Positions 27,637 through 36,885 of a stretch of 64,000 nt of DNA are shown here, in pieces (position 1 is the stretch's first letter; every line of letters starts with the position of its first letter). The translations under genes and the position numbers were made by a program. The DNA comes from Morganella psychrotolerans (lineage in GTDB: Bacteria; Pseudomonadota; Gammaproteobacteria; Enterobacterales; Enterobacteriaceae), in contig NZ_LZEX01000046.1 of NCBI RefSeq assembly GCF_001676055.1, forward strand, positions 1 to 64,000, written 5' to 3'. A model generated the notes under the pieces. It was not told the DNA's origin. It did not search any database and saw nothing but the letters and a program-made list of their open reading frames with translations.

Positions 27637-27685
27637 TTTGCCTAATTTGCCTAATTTGCCTAATTTGCCTAATTTGCCTAATTTG
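27637..27685. repeat. 9-bp tandem repeat covering the pirin stop codon
   Basis: TTTGCCTAA is repeated five times plus a partial copy. On the pirin coding strand the unit reads AATTAGGCA and supplies the TAG stop codon again in every copy. Confidence 0.9.
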
Positions 27686-28568
27686 TATTATGCAGCAGGG
27701 CAGCAGGTATTTTCCCGAAACTGCCGTTATTAAAATCATCAACGGCATCGCGGATTTCCTGTTCGCTGTTCATCACGAACGGCCCGTAACCGACAACCGG
27801 CTCATCAATAGGCTCACCGCTGAGGAACAGCACGACCGCATCTTCCGTGGCGTCGAGCACAATAGTCGTGTCTGTCCCGTCGAGGATCATCAGCTCACCG
27901 GTATTCAGCGGAGCGTGGCTGTCGACATAAATGCTGCCGTGCAGAACGACCAGTCCTGCGTTGCGGTTTGCTTTGGCAACCAGTCCGAGGGTTTTCCCGG
28001 CACGCAGGCGCAGATCCCACACATCCATTTCCGTAAAGGTTCGCGCCGGCCCGTGCTGTCCGGCGTAATCACCGGCGATCACCCGCAGCGTCCCGGCATC
28101 ATTCGGCAGATTGACCGTCGGGATCGTGCTGTTTTCCAGTAACTGATACCCCGGCGCGGATGATTTTGCCGTCGCCGGCAGATTTACCCACAACTGCACC
28201 ATATCCAGCGTTCCGCCTTCCTGCATAAAACGATCAGAATGGTATTCCTGATGCAGTATCCCGGACGCTGCTGTCATCCACTGCACATCACCGGGACCTA
28301 TCACGCCGCCTTTTCCGGTGGAATCGTGATGTGCCACGCCGCCGTCATAGACAATAGTGACGGTTTCAAACCCTCTGTGCGGGTGCTCGCCAACACCGCG
28401 GTTTGCACCTTGTGAAGGCGGGAAATCTGCCGGCCCGGCACGGTCGAGCAGTAAAAACGGATTCAGGTGTTTCCCGTGGTTACTGTAGGAAAACATCTGG
28501 CTGACAGGAAAGCCATCCCCGACCCAGTGCCCTTTAGGAGCGCGGTATGTACCAATAATATTTCTCAT
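27678..28568 (-). CDS. Pirin-family protein (possible quercetin dioxygenase)
   Basis: A 296-residue bicupin. The N-terminal cupin has the metal ligands in GEHPHRGFETVTIVYDGGVAHHDSTG and a Glu in ILHQEYHS; the second cupin (about 170-280) lacks obvious ligands. E. coli YhhW of this family shows quercetinase activity in vitro, but the cellular role is unknown. It is divergent from yceI across a 250-base gap that contains an inverted repeat CACTGTT/AACAGTG (28646-28669), a possible operator. The stop codon lies in a 9-bp tandem repeat. Confidence 0.88.
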   Translation of the reverse strand: MRNIIGTYRAPKGHWVGDGFPVSQMFSYSNHGKHLNPFLLLDRAGPADFPPSQGANRGVGEHPHRGFETVTIVYDGGVAHHDSTGKGGVIGPGDVQWMTAASGILHQEYHSDRFMQEGGTLDMVQLWVNLPATAKSSAPGYQLLENSTIPTVNLPNDAGTLRVIAGDYAGQHGPARTFTEMDVWDLRLRAGKTLGLVAKANRNAGLVVLHGSIYVDSHAPLNTGELMILDGTDTTIVLDATEDAVVLFLSGEPIDEPVVGYGPFVMNSEQEIRDAVDDFNNGSFGKIPAALLHNTN

Positions 28569-28817
28569 GATTTATCTCCCGATAATTATGTATGGCTTAA
28601 TAATAGGGGTGGAGATTATGAGTGAGTAGTCACGGATCCGGGTTTCACTGTTGCACAAACAGAACAGTGCCGGGCATTCGGATTATCCTGTTTTCAGAAC
28701 AGTGTTTATCAATATCCGCACTACTGTCCGGGTGAACAGATCCGTATTATTTATCCCATGCAGGCACTGCGCATAATGCGTTGCTGCCATTGCCGATAAA
28801 TAAGTCAGGAATAAATA

Positions 28818-29408
28818 ATGAAAAAAATCAGGTTATCATGTTTTGCATCACTCTTTGCATCACTCTTTGCATCACTGTTTTTATTTAATGCCGCACAGGC
28901 GGCTGATTATCAGTTAGATCCGGCACACACTAAAGCTGTGTTTTATATCGATCACTTTAATACCTCAACTAACAGCGGTGGTTTTTATGAAATTACCGGT
29001 GATATGTCATATTCACCTGAAAAACAGCGCGGCAGTATTGATGTATCCATTCCTGTTTCTGCATTAAATACAGGTCTTACCGCATTTGATAACCATATTC
29101 AGAGTGCAGATATCCTTGATGCGGGAAAATATCCGGCTATTACCTTTAAATCCACCAAATGGAATTTTAAAGATAACAAGGTGGTTTCTGTTGATGGTGA
29201 ATTAACCATGAAAGGAAAAACACATCCGGTGACATTACAAACCACTAAGTTTGGCTGTTATTTCAGCCCGGTCCTGAAAGCCGATGTCTGCGGCGGTGAT
29301 TTTGAAACCACAATTGACCGGACTCAATGGGGTGTTGATTACCTTGTAAAAGAAGGAATGGCGGCTTCTGTGAAACTGAACATTCAGGCTGAAGCGGTTA
29401 AAAAATAA
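28818..29408 (+). CDS. YceI-family periplasmic lipocalin-like protein
   Basis: A 196-residue exported protein: signal peptide ending AQA, mature start ADYQLDPAHTKAVFYIDHF, and the YceI block FDNHIQSADILDAGKYPAITFKS. YceI proteins form an extended beta barrel that binds polyisoprenoid lipids or quinone-like molecules. The signal peptide core contains FASL three times, encoded by a 12-bp tandem repeat. Two cysteines (FGCYF and DVCGG) could form a disulfide. A lactate-oxidase-like gene follows after 27 bases, indicating an operon. Confidence 0.9.
   Translation: MKKIRLSCFASLFASLFASLFLFNAAQAADYQLDPAHTKAVFYIDHFNTSTNSGGFYEITGDMSYSPEKQRGSIDVSIPVSALNTGLTAFDNHIQSADILDAGKYPAITFKSTKWNFKDNKVVSVDGELTMKGKTHPVTLQTTKFGCYFSPVLKADVCGGDFETTIDRTQWGVDYLVKEGMAASVKLNIQAEAVKK
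28842..28877 (+). repeat. 12-bp tandem repeat in the YceI signal peptide
   Basis: TTTGCATCACTC occurs three times in a row (last copy with one change), each encoding Phe-Ala-Ser-Leu in the hydrophobic core of the signal peptide. Confidence 0.9.
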
Positions 29409-29435
29409 AAGTGTAAAGGATCCGGAGATTATTCA

Positions 29436-30638
29436 ATGAAAAAAGTAAAAGCAGGTTTTTTTGCCGCCACCGTTTTAGGACTGGCAATGACGATGACCAC
29501 CGCATACGCGGCAGAATATAAAGCCAGTATCAAAGAAGGCCCGTTAAAAATAGTGAACCTGAATGACCTGGAATCACAGGTGAAAGCCAATATGGATAAA
29601 GGTGCTTTTGGCTATATACGTGGCGGGGCTGAAGATGAAAAAAATATGCGGGATAATACCGCCAGCTTTGATCGAAAATATATAATGCCCCGGGTCATGC
29701 AGGGAATTGAATTAAAAGATATCAATATCTCCACCTCACTTTTAGGTATTCCGCTGGATACCCCGGTTATTCAGGCACCGATGGCCGCCCAGGGATTAGC
29801 ACACCGTGACGGGGAAATCGCGACGGCAAGAGGGATGGCACAAGCAGGATCTATTTTTACACTAAGCACTTACGGTAATAAAACCATTGAAGAGGTTGCG
29901 GCGGTATCAGACGGACATCCATTCTTTTTCCAGCTTTATATGAGTAAGAATGATGCCTTCAATGAATTTACCCTGAAACGGGCAAAAGAGAGCGGCGCCA
30001 AAGCCATTATCCTGACAGTTGATTCTCCGGTTGGTGGCTGGCGTGAAGATGATTTACGCAATAATTTTCAATTTCCGTTAGGATTTGCAAACCTTGAATT
30101 GTTCGCCAAACAGAACAATGATGGTGCTAAAACCGGAAAAGGGGCGGGGATCAGTGAGATTTATGCGCAGGCAAAACAGGCATTCACCCCGTCTGATATT
30201 CAATATGTGAAAAAAATGTCCGGCTTGCCGGTGATCGTCAAAGGTATTCAATCTCCTGAAGATGCTGATCGTGTAATTGAAGCAGGCGCTGATGCTATTT
30301 GGGTGTCTAACCACGGCGGACGTCAGCTGGACAGCGGTCCGGCATCCTTTGATGTACTGCCGGCGATTGCAAAAACGGTTAATAAACGTGTACCTGTGGT
30401 GTTTGACAGTGGTGTACGCCGTGGCTCGCATGTTTTCAAAGCATTGGCGTCAGGGGCGGATATTGTGGCAGTCGGTCGTCCTGTTCTCTATGGTCTGAAT
30501 CTGGGCGGCGCGCAAGGTGTAAATTCAGTTATTCAGCAACTGAATAAAGAATTGCGTATCAATATGATGCTGGGTGGCGCAAAAGATATCAATGCGGTTA
30601 AACAGACTAAATTGTATACGGACAGTGAGTTGCAGTAA
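29436..30638 (+). CDS. Exported FMN-dependent alpha-hydroxy-acid oxidase (lactate oxidase-like)
   Basis: A 400-residue member of the LctO/LldD/glycolate oxidase family. After a Sec-type signal peptide (KAGFFAATVLGLAMTMTTAYA) come the family motifs: FGYIRGGAEDE, TPVIQAPMAAQGLAH, FFFQLYM, ILTVDSPVGGWRE, LPVIVKGIQSPEDA, and the catalytic WVSNHGGRQLD with the active-site His followed by FDSGVRRGSHVFKALASGADIVAVGRP. It probably oxidises L-lactate or another 2-hydroxy acid. The signal peptide is unusual because most relatives are cytoplasmic or membrane-bound. It pairs with the YceI gene. Confidence 0.88.
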   Translation: MKKVKAGFFAATVLGLAMTMTTAYAAEYKASIKEGPLKIVNLNDLESQVKANMDKGAFGYIRGGAEDEKNMRDNTASFDRKYIMPRVMQGIELKDINISTSLLGIPLDTPVIQAPMAAQGLAHRDGEIATARGMAQAGSIFTLSTYGNKTIEEVAAVSDGHPFFFQLYMSKNDAFNEFTLKRAKESGAKAIILTVDSPVGGWREDDLRNNFQFPLGFANLELFAKQNNDGAKTGKGAGISEIYAQAKQAFTPSDIQYVKKMSGLPVIVKGIQSPEDADRVIEAGADAIWVSNHGGRQLDSGPASFDVLPAIAKTVNKRVPVVFDSGVRRGSHVFKALASGADIVAVGRPVLYGLNLGGAQGVNSVIQQLNKELRINMMLGGAKDINAVKQTKLYTDSELQ

Positions 30639-30658
30639 TTTATATATCGTATTTACTA

Positions 30659-32101
30659 TCAGCCCGCCACCGGCGGGCTTTTCTGTGCCGGTAACGATCC
30701 CCGGCACCACTGCGCCAACTGCATGATGGCCGTTTCCACTTCTGTATCACAGCCAAATCCTGCATTAAGCCGGAAACTACGGTCATAGCGGCTGTCCGTC
30801 GCAAAAATATGACCGGGTGCAATACCTATCCCTTCTGCCCGCGCGTTGAGAAACAGGGTCCGGACATTCAGGCTGCCTTCCGGCATTGTCACCCACAGGA
30901 CATAGCCACCCTCCGGTTCAGTCACGGTTGTGCCCGGCGGAAATGTCCGCAGAACAAGATTGCGGATTTTTTGTATCTGCACTGCCAGTTCACGGCGCAG
31001 GCGGCGCAGATGTGCATCATAGCCGCCGTTACTCAGCAGTTCACTGATGGCGGCCTGCGGCAGAATCTGAGAGCCCATTGATGACGTGTATTTCAGCGAG
31101 GTGATTTTCCGCATGTAGTGCAGGCTGTGAACCCAGCCTATCCGTACCCCGGGCGCGATGGTTTTGGAAAATCCGCTGCACAGGATCACATTTCGGCTGA
31201 ATGCCCGCATCGGAAACGGGCGCTGCTCACCAAATGCGGCATCACCGAAAGTATCATCCTCAATGATGATAATGCCGTTTTCATCGGCCTGCCGGGTGAT
31301 ATCCGCTTTGATTTCATCAGGGATCGTCTTGCCCAGCGGATTATTTACATTTGCCAGCGTAACAAATGCTTTTACCGCTTTGCGGCGGAACAGAGCGGTG
31401 AGTTTGTCACAATCCACATACCCTTCGGGGCAGGCGTCCACTTCGGTCAGCCGGAGATCCAGATTGCGCAGCATCTGTAACAGGACAAAATAGCAGGGAG
31501 ACTCCACGGCGACTGCATCCCCGGGCTCAAGGGTTGCGCGCAGCGCGAGGGAGAGCGCTTCAATACAGCCGTTGGTGATAAGCAGCGTGTCCGGGGTAAT
31601 ATTGCAGCCGTAACTGACCGCACGCCGTGCTATTTCTTCTTTCAGCGGCGGGTAACCTGTTCCTTTTACACAATCGCCCAGCAGAAAGGGCTTGCTGTAG
31701 CTGAGCTGGCGCATAATCTGGCTCAGTTTTCTTACCGGATACAGCTCCCGCCTGCCGTTCGCCAGATCCAACGGGACACGGCAGGCTTCACCGACCATCG
31801 ACATATGCAGTTCTGTTTGTTCATCGAGCGGTGCAAAATCAGCAGGCAGTATCTCTGATCTTACCGGTTCGCGTGACAGGGGCAGAATCGGCGCGACAAA
31901 AAAACCGGACTTCGGCCTGGCAACCGCGACGTGTTCATCCTCCAGTGTGCGCAGGGCTTTCAGTGCTGTGGTCAGGCTGACATTATACTGCGCCGCCAGT
32001 GTTCTGACAGACGGCAGCCGGGTATCAGGCGGCAGCACACCTTCCTGAACCGCTCGTTTTATCTGTTCTGTTATCTGCCGGTAGCGGGAAAGGGACGCCA
32101 T
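30659..32101 (-). CDS. MocR-type GntR/aminotransferase fusion regulator
   Basis: A 480-residue fusion: an N-terminal GntR winged helix (YRQITEQIKRAVQEGVLPPDTRLPSVRTLAAQYNVS) and a fold I aminotransferase domain (from about residue 110) with NANNPLG-like VNNPLGKTIP, IIEDDTFGD and the PLP-lysine motif SGFSKTIAPGVRIGW. Such proteins sense PLP or amino compounds (PdxR, GabR, DdlR). The target is unknown; the YbaK-type gene lies divergently across an ERIC element. Confidence 0.9.
   Translation of the reverse strand: MASLSRYRQITEQIKRAVQEGVLPPDTRLPSVRTLAAQYNVSLTTALKALRTLEDEHVAVARPKSGFFVAPILPLSREPVRSEILPADFAPLDEQTELHMSMVGEACRVPLDLANGRRELYPVRKLSQIMRQLSYSKPFLLGDCVKGTGYPPLKEEIARRAVSYGCNITPDTLLITNGCIEALSLALRATLEPGDAVAVESPCYFVLLQMLRNLDLRLTEVDACPEGYVDCDKLTALFRRKAVKAFVTLANVNNPLGKTIPDEIKADITRQADENGIIIIEDDTFGDAAFGEQRPFPMRAFSRNVILCSGFSKTIAPGVRIGWVHSLHYMRKITSLKYTSSMGSQILPQAAISELLSNGGYDAHLRRLRRELAVQIQKIRNLVLRTFPPGTTVTEPEGGYVLWVTMPEGSLNVRTLFLNARAEGIGIAPGHIFATDSRYDRSFRLNAGFGCDTEVETAIMQLAQWCRGSLPAQKSPPVAG
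30660..30683. terminator. Terminator after the hydroxy-acid oxidase gene
   Basis: An 8-bp GC stem AGCCCGCC / GGCGGGCT with loop ACC and four T. It overlaps the last codons of the MocR gene on the other strand. Confidence 0.75.
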
Positions 32102-32197
32102 CTGTACTGCCTTATTCTTCAGGGTTCTGTGTGTATCAGAAAGAGTATGCTGAGAGTAAATTATGAATCAAGGAGTTCCCCGGCTTACTGTGAGGTT

Positions 32198-32326
32198 TAT
32201 ACCCTTATTCATTCAAACCGCAGGTTCGTTGGCTGCGGTCAGTCAGCCGGGTCACATAGTTTATCTATGCTCCCCGTCTGGCTTTCCTTGCCGCCTTCCT
32301 GCAACTTGAATGACGTTGGGTATATA
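32198..32326 (+). repeat. Full-length ERIC element abutting the next start codon
   Basis: About 129 bp from TATACCC to GGGTATATA with the central palindrome intact. Its last base is part of, or directly before, the ATG at 32326. Confidence 0.85.
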
Positions 32327-32820
32327 TGACAACATTTGACAAAATCACGCATTTATTAAATACACATCAGGTTCCTTTTGAGGTGATTGAGCACCCGAAG
32401 GAGGGGCGTTCAGAGGCGATAAGTGCTATCCGGGGAAATAAGCTGAGTCAGGCCGCCAAGGCAATGGTGCTGGAAGTGACGATACCGTCTCAGGATCCGG
32501 TTTATGTACTGGCGATTGTGCCCGGAGACTGTAAAGTCAATTTCAAAAATGTCGCCCGGCTGGCGGGCGGTAAAAAATCATCCTTTGCATCACCGGAAAA
32601 AGCACAGGCGCTGACCGGATGTCAGATGGGGGCGGTGCCGCCGTTCAGTTTTAGTGACGCACTGACACTGTATGTTGATAAACGTCTGACCGGTGCCGGC
32701 CGGGTGTATTTCAATGCAGGGGAACTGGTGCGCTCAATGTCTCTGGCAGCAGAGGACTATTTCAATGTGATAGGCGCGGATCGCATTGCGGATATAGCGG
32801 TTTCACCTGACGGTGAATAA
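32326..32820 (+). CDS. YbaK/EbsC-family aminoacyl-tRNA deacylase-like protein
   Basis: A 164-residue protein of the YbaK/ProX superfamily, which hydrolyses mischarged aminoacyl-tRNAs. Recognisable blocks are VPFEVIEHPKEGRSEAIS, QAAKAMVLEV, YVLAIVPGDCKVNFKNVARL, a lysine-rich KKSSFASPEKAQALTGCQMGAVPPF and IYFNAGE-like VYFNAGELVRSM. It most resembles the YeaK-type stand-alone editing proteins. The start codon is at the very end of an ERIC element, with no proper ribosome binding site other than GTTGGG from the repeat. Confidence 0.85.
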   Translation: MTTFDKITHLLNTHQVPFEVIEHPKEGRSEAISAIRGNKLSQAAKAMVLEVTIPSQDPVYVLAIVPGDCKVNFKNVARLAGGKKSSFASPEKAQALTGCQMGAVPPFSFSDALTLYVDKRLTGAGRVYFNAGELVRSMSLAAEDYFNVIGADRIADIAVSPDGE

Positions 32821-32858
32821 ATAACACAAAATAAAAAAGCGAAGAATGGAGAATCAAG

Positions 32859-33407
32859 ATGGAATATTGCACAGCCACACTGGCGGATATGGATCAGGTT
32901 AAAGCATTACTGACACGTTATCATCTGACGACGATCAGTGCGGAAGATAAACCGGACGGATTTGTTACCACACAGATGAGTGATGAACAAATGGCTGATT
33001 TAATTGAGAATGAGCAAGGTTTATTTATTGCAAAGCAGGACGGTAAAGTCGTGGCATTTGTGATGGCTGCATCCTGGCAGTACTGGTCACCCTGGCCGTT
33101 ATTTGCTCACATGATTGATAAACTCGGTGAGCATTCGTTCGCAGGACAGACCCTCAGCATGGAAAATTCCTATCAGTACGGCCCGGTTTGCATTGATACA
33201 GCGGTGCGTGGAAAAGGTGTTCTGGAAGAATTATTCGCCTATGCGCTGGAAAAAATGTCGCAGCGTTTTGATATCCTTGTGACATTCATTAATAAAGTAA
33301 ACCCGCGCTCTTATGCGGCACACACCCGGAAACTGGGCCTGACAGTGCTGGATGAATTCGGATTTAATAATAACCATTATTACTGGCTGGTATGTGAAAC
33401 ACGTTGA
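32859..33407 (+). CDS. GNAT-family acetyltransferase
   Basis: A 182-residue protein with the GNAT pattern: beta strands around GLFIAKQDGKVVAFVMAAS, the cofactor region YGPVCIDTAVRGKGVLEELFAYALEKM (Q/RxxGxG/A-like RGKGV) and a C-terminal INKVNPRSYAAHTRKLGLTVLDEF. The substrate is unknown. It is 38 bases downstream of the YbaK-type gene with its own AGAATGGAGAATCAAG leader, so the two may be cotranscribed. Confidence 0.85.
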   Translation: MEYCTATLADMDQVKALLTRYHLTTISAEDKPDGFVTTQMSDEQMADLIENEQGLFIAKQDGKVVAFVMAASWQYWSPWPLFAHMIDKLGEHSFAGQTLSMENSYQYGPVCIDTAVRGKGVLEELFAYALEKMSQRFDILVTFINKVNPRSYAAHTRKLGLTVLDEFGFNNNHYYWLVCETR

Positions 33408-33428
33408 TTTCCGGCAGATCAACGGACT

Positions 33429-33452
33429 AAACCCGCTTTAGGCGGGTTTTTT
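33429..33452 (+). terminator. Terminator of the GNAT gene
   Basis: A 7-bp stem AACCCGC / GCGGGTT with loop TTTAG and six T. Confidence 0.8.
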
Positions 33453-33547
33453 GTATCTGAGACTGATGAGTCACCTCTGATTGAGCGTTTACCCACTTAA
33501 CCACGCGCCGCTACCGGCGATCGGGATCATCAGGCTGTTTATTGTTT

Positions 33548-34006
33548 TTATCTGTCACAAGCGAGGGAAAAACCGTTCTTACATGACTTTTCAAAGAAAT
33601 CTTTAGCTAAAGCATTATCCTGCTTAACCCCTCTTCCGTCAAAATACAACTGTCCGAGATTATATTGCGCCACAGCATTATTTTGCTTTGCCGCCAGTTC
33701 CCAGTATTTTCTGGCCTGGTCATTATCCTGCGTCCCGAGAATCCCTGAGGCATACAGTATTCCGAGATTAAGTTGCGCTTCTGCATTCCCCTGATTGGCA
33801 GAAAGGTCATACCAGTATTTAGCCTTATTATAATCCTTATCAGCATAATCCAACTTAGCATCGACATACGACTCCCCGAGCTTAAGTTGCGCAATAGCAT
33901 CGCCATTCGTAGCTTTCTGACACAATGCTATATCCTTATCTTTGCAATCAACAGAATCAGCGTATGCCGGTGAAAACAAAAAAAGCAATATTAATAATTT
34001 TTTCAT
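33548..34006 (-). CDS. Exported Sel1-repeat protein
   Basis: A 152-residue protein with signal peptide MKKLLILLFLFSPAYA and about three to four Sel1-like (TPR-related) helical repeats, each with the pattern A-Q-L-x-L-G-x-x-Y and A-x-x-Y/F-W/F (AIAQLKLGESYVDAK, AEAQLNLGILYASG, AVAQYNLGQLYFDGRGVKQDNALAKDFFEKS). Four cysteines near the ends of the mature protein could form disulfides. Such proteins are periplasmic adaptors. It is monocistronic, with AT-rich flanks. Confidence 0.8.
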   Translation of the reverse strand: MKKLLILLFLFSPAYADSVDCKDKDIALCQKATNGDAIAQLKLGESYVDAKLDYADKDYNKAKYWYDLSANQGNAEAQLNLGILYASGILGTQDNDQARKYWELAAKQNNAVAQYNLGQLYFDGRGVKQDNALAKDFFEKSCKNGFSLACDR

Positions 34007-34735
34007 TTTTTAATTAATCCATATAAATAATAAATTTGGCTAATTGATTTTTATGTTGAACGGGCAGGCTGGTTAGTGAAAATAATTTGTTCATCTTCAC
34101 AAGTGCCCCTAAAAACGATTTTAAAGCATGATTACATTATCAAACACCCAAATAGTTTACAACGTTTTCTGTGTCGTTCTTATTCTATTTTAACAACCGG
34201 ATAAAACCGGGGGATAGTTTTTTTATTTTAATAACCCGCAGAGTTGATGTTATTAAGGGTAATTATTAAATAAAGCGTAAATATACAAGATGATGCCGGA
34301 ATGTATACAACACCAACCCACCTGTTTGATGTTTTACTTTTTATCCGGAGACCAAAAGGAGACCAAAAAAAGACATATTAAAAACAGAAGGGCTATATTA
34401 CGTTTATGTTAATTCTGCGTCAAAATGTATGATCCCTGTATTTTTATACTTGCGGATAAAAAAACATAAAGTGATATGTGAACGGTTATATATAAAACTC
34501 ACGCTGAATTATGCTCCCCTGATGTGAAACAAGTTCACGCCTTGCGGCGGGCATTGCCTGTTTGTTGTTTTTTTCTTGAGAATTTGCAAAGATAACCCGC
34601 ACGCGATTTCAGACCAGGCATGCAATCAGGGATCGGATTGGTTTTCCACGCACATGACCTGACAGCAACGTAATTACATTGCAATAACGATGTTGCAATA
34701 TCGATGTCGGCGGGTTCTGCTTTGAGGATTTTAAT
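34007..34735. other. AT-rich gap between the Sel1 gene and btuE
   Basis: About 730 bases with no convincing gene, markedly AT-rich from 34020 to 34500. Near its end a direct repeat (TTGCAATAACGATG at 34679-34692 and TTGCAATATCGATG at 34693-34706) stands 29 bases before the btuE start. Confidence 0.5.
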
Positions 34736-35218
34736 ATGACCACCTTTCATCAATTGACGGCTACAAGTCTTAGCGGGAAGCTCATCTCTATGGCTGACTA
34801 CGCTGGTAAGGTGGTTCTGGTCGTTAATACAGCCAGTCATTGTGGCTTTACGCCACAATACAGCGGTCTTGAAGCACTCTACAAAAAATATGCAGCTCAG
34901 GGCTTTGTGGTGCTTGGTTTCCCCTGCAATCAGTTCGGGAAACAAGAACCCGGCGGCGCTGAGGAGATCGCGCAGACCTGTTACATTAACTACGGTGTGA
35001 GCTTTCCGATGTCCGGGAAAGTCGACGTTAACGGAACCTCAGCACACCCGATATTCTGTTATCTGAAAAATGAGCTGCCCGGTCTGCCGGGTGGGCGGAT
35101 CAAGTGGAATTTTACTAAGTTCCTGATCGGACGTGACGGTGAACCGCTCAAGCGTTTTGCACCGTTCACCACCCCGGAGAAAATGGAAGCTGCAATTCTT
35201 GCTGCACTTAAAATTTAA
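34736..35218 (+). CDS. btuE: Glutathione peroxidase (BtuE family)
   Basis: A 160-residue thiol peroxidase. The peroxidatic Cys is in NTASHCGFTPQY (about residue 36), the Gln in FPCNQFGKQEPG and the Trp/Asn in KWNFTKFLIGRDG complete the active site. It reduces hydroperoxides in the cytoplasm using thioredoxin or glutathione. GAGGA precedes the ATG. A small membrane-protein gene follows after 57 bases. Confidence 0.93.
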   Translation: MTTFHQLTATSLSGKLISMADYAGKVVLVVNTASHCGFTPQYSGLEALYKKYAAQGFVVLGFPCNQFGKQEPGGAEEIAQTCYINYGVSFPMSGKVDVNGTSAHPIFCYLKNELPGLPGGRIKWNFTKFLIGRDGEPLKRFAPFTTPEKMEAAILAALKI

Positions 35219-35242
35219 GTGAGATAAGAGTCTCAGGTCTGA

Positions 35243-35638
<396 letters not shown>

Positions 35639-35698
35639 AAATCAGCCCTTTTATTGATGACAATAAAAGCTGATAATGTTTCATTTCTTATAAAATAG

Positions 35699-36701
35699 TC
35701 AGAACGGGTTATTCAGTACCGGGATTGAAATATCCGCATTCGGCAGACTGACTGACGGCGCTTTGACATCAATACTCGGCGCTGACGTTACCGGAACAGA
35801 AATACCGACCTCCGGTGCCGAAATAGTCGGTTTTCCGATATCCACTGATGGCATGGATGGGTTTCTGCCGGAGGATACATCTGACGGCACAGAAGGAACG
35901 CGTCCGTTATTTGCCGGTTTTTGCGCTGACGGAATACGCCCGCTGTCAGCCGGTGCTTTCTGCATATCCGTATAAACCGGTGCATTTTGCGGTGCGGTAC
36001 GCCGTCCTAACGGGGCTTTTTGTCCGTTTGCGCCGTTTTGTGCCGGTACTGCCTGCGTTTCCGGTTTACGCATTTGCCCGCCTACCGGCTGGCGCGGCGG
36101 TTGTTCTGCACTCACTTCTTTACCGGCCAGCAGCGGACCGTTTTCATTGATTATAGTGCCATCGGTCGGTGAACCGGAAACCATGGCAGGATCGGTCTGT
36201 CTGTGCGCGACATTCTGCCGGTTGAGCAGTTTTCCCTGCTTGCGATCGGTGCTCTCTTCTTCTGTAACCAGGGTGTCAGTGTCTCTGACAGCAAAGGATT
36301 TTCCGCGGTAAGGCAGCAGCAGATAGGGCTTACAGGCTTGCGTATCACAACCGCGGTAGCGAACCATACCGTCGATGCTTAATGTGATGATCCCGCCGCC
36401 GTTAAGCAGATAATCCCATGTTTTTCCGTTGATGGTCACAGTGCCGCTCATATTACACGGCGTCTGACTGTATTCACCGTAAGGCAGCGCTTCATAAGGT
36501 TTGCTCAGGGAAATCGCTTTTCTGATTTGGTCATCTTTCAGCGACCATTTTTCACAGGCACCTAATAATACGCCGTCACCGGAGGGATACATAATTTTCT
36601 CACCGGGTTTAATATCATAGTTTTTTTTTGCTGCAACCTGAACTTATTAAGGCGAGCGCTATGATAATTAAGGGCGCCGGTAATGCTTTTAAGTATTTCA
36701 T
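35699..36701 (-). pseudogene. Lipoprotein gene split by a frameshift in an A9 run
   Basis: The open frame at 35699-36592 (297 residues) has no sensible start. Upstream on the same strand, ATG 36701 opens MKYLKALPAPLIIIALALIS followed by SGCSKKK, a textbook lipoprotein signal, and then stops at 36615. The join is a run of nine A (36621-36629) directly after the Cys codon; eight would give CSKKNYDIKPGEKIMYPSG and one continuous protein of about 330 residues. The middle has two cysteine pairs; the C-terminal 100 residues are Pro/Ser-rich with a repeating SAPxVxISVP pattern. The function is unknown. Confidence 0.75.
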
Positions 36702-36834
36702 CGTATTTATAATATTCCTGTCTTCAGGCCGGTGTTATTACGGTAATGACGGACATGATTTTTAGCCCATAGAATATTAGCGGCTTGTCGGTTCGATATC
36801 TATCAGTGTTATCCGAAGCGTGGGAGCGATAATA

Positions 36835-36863
36835 ATAAAAAACCGGCAGAGTAGTCTGCCGGG
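36835..36863 (-). terminator. Terminator of agp
   Basis: On the agp strand a CCGGCAGA / TCTGCCGG stem with loop CTAC is followed by six T. Confidence 0.8.
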
Positions 36864-36885
36864 CTTAAATATGAAAATAAAATGC

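Noticed and set aside
27637-27685. CRISPR array
   Set aside because: The units are only 9 bp, contiguous and without spacers; no cas genes occur.
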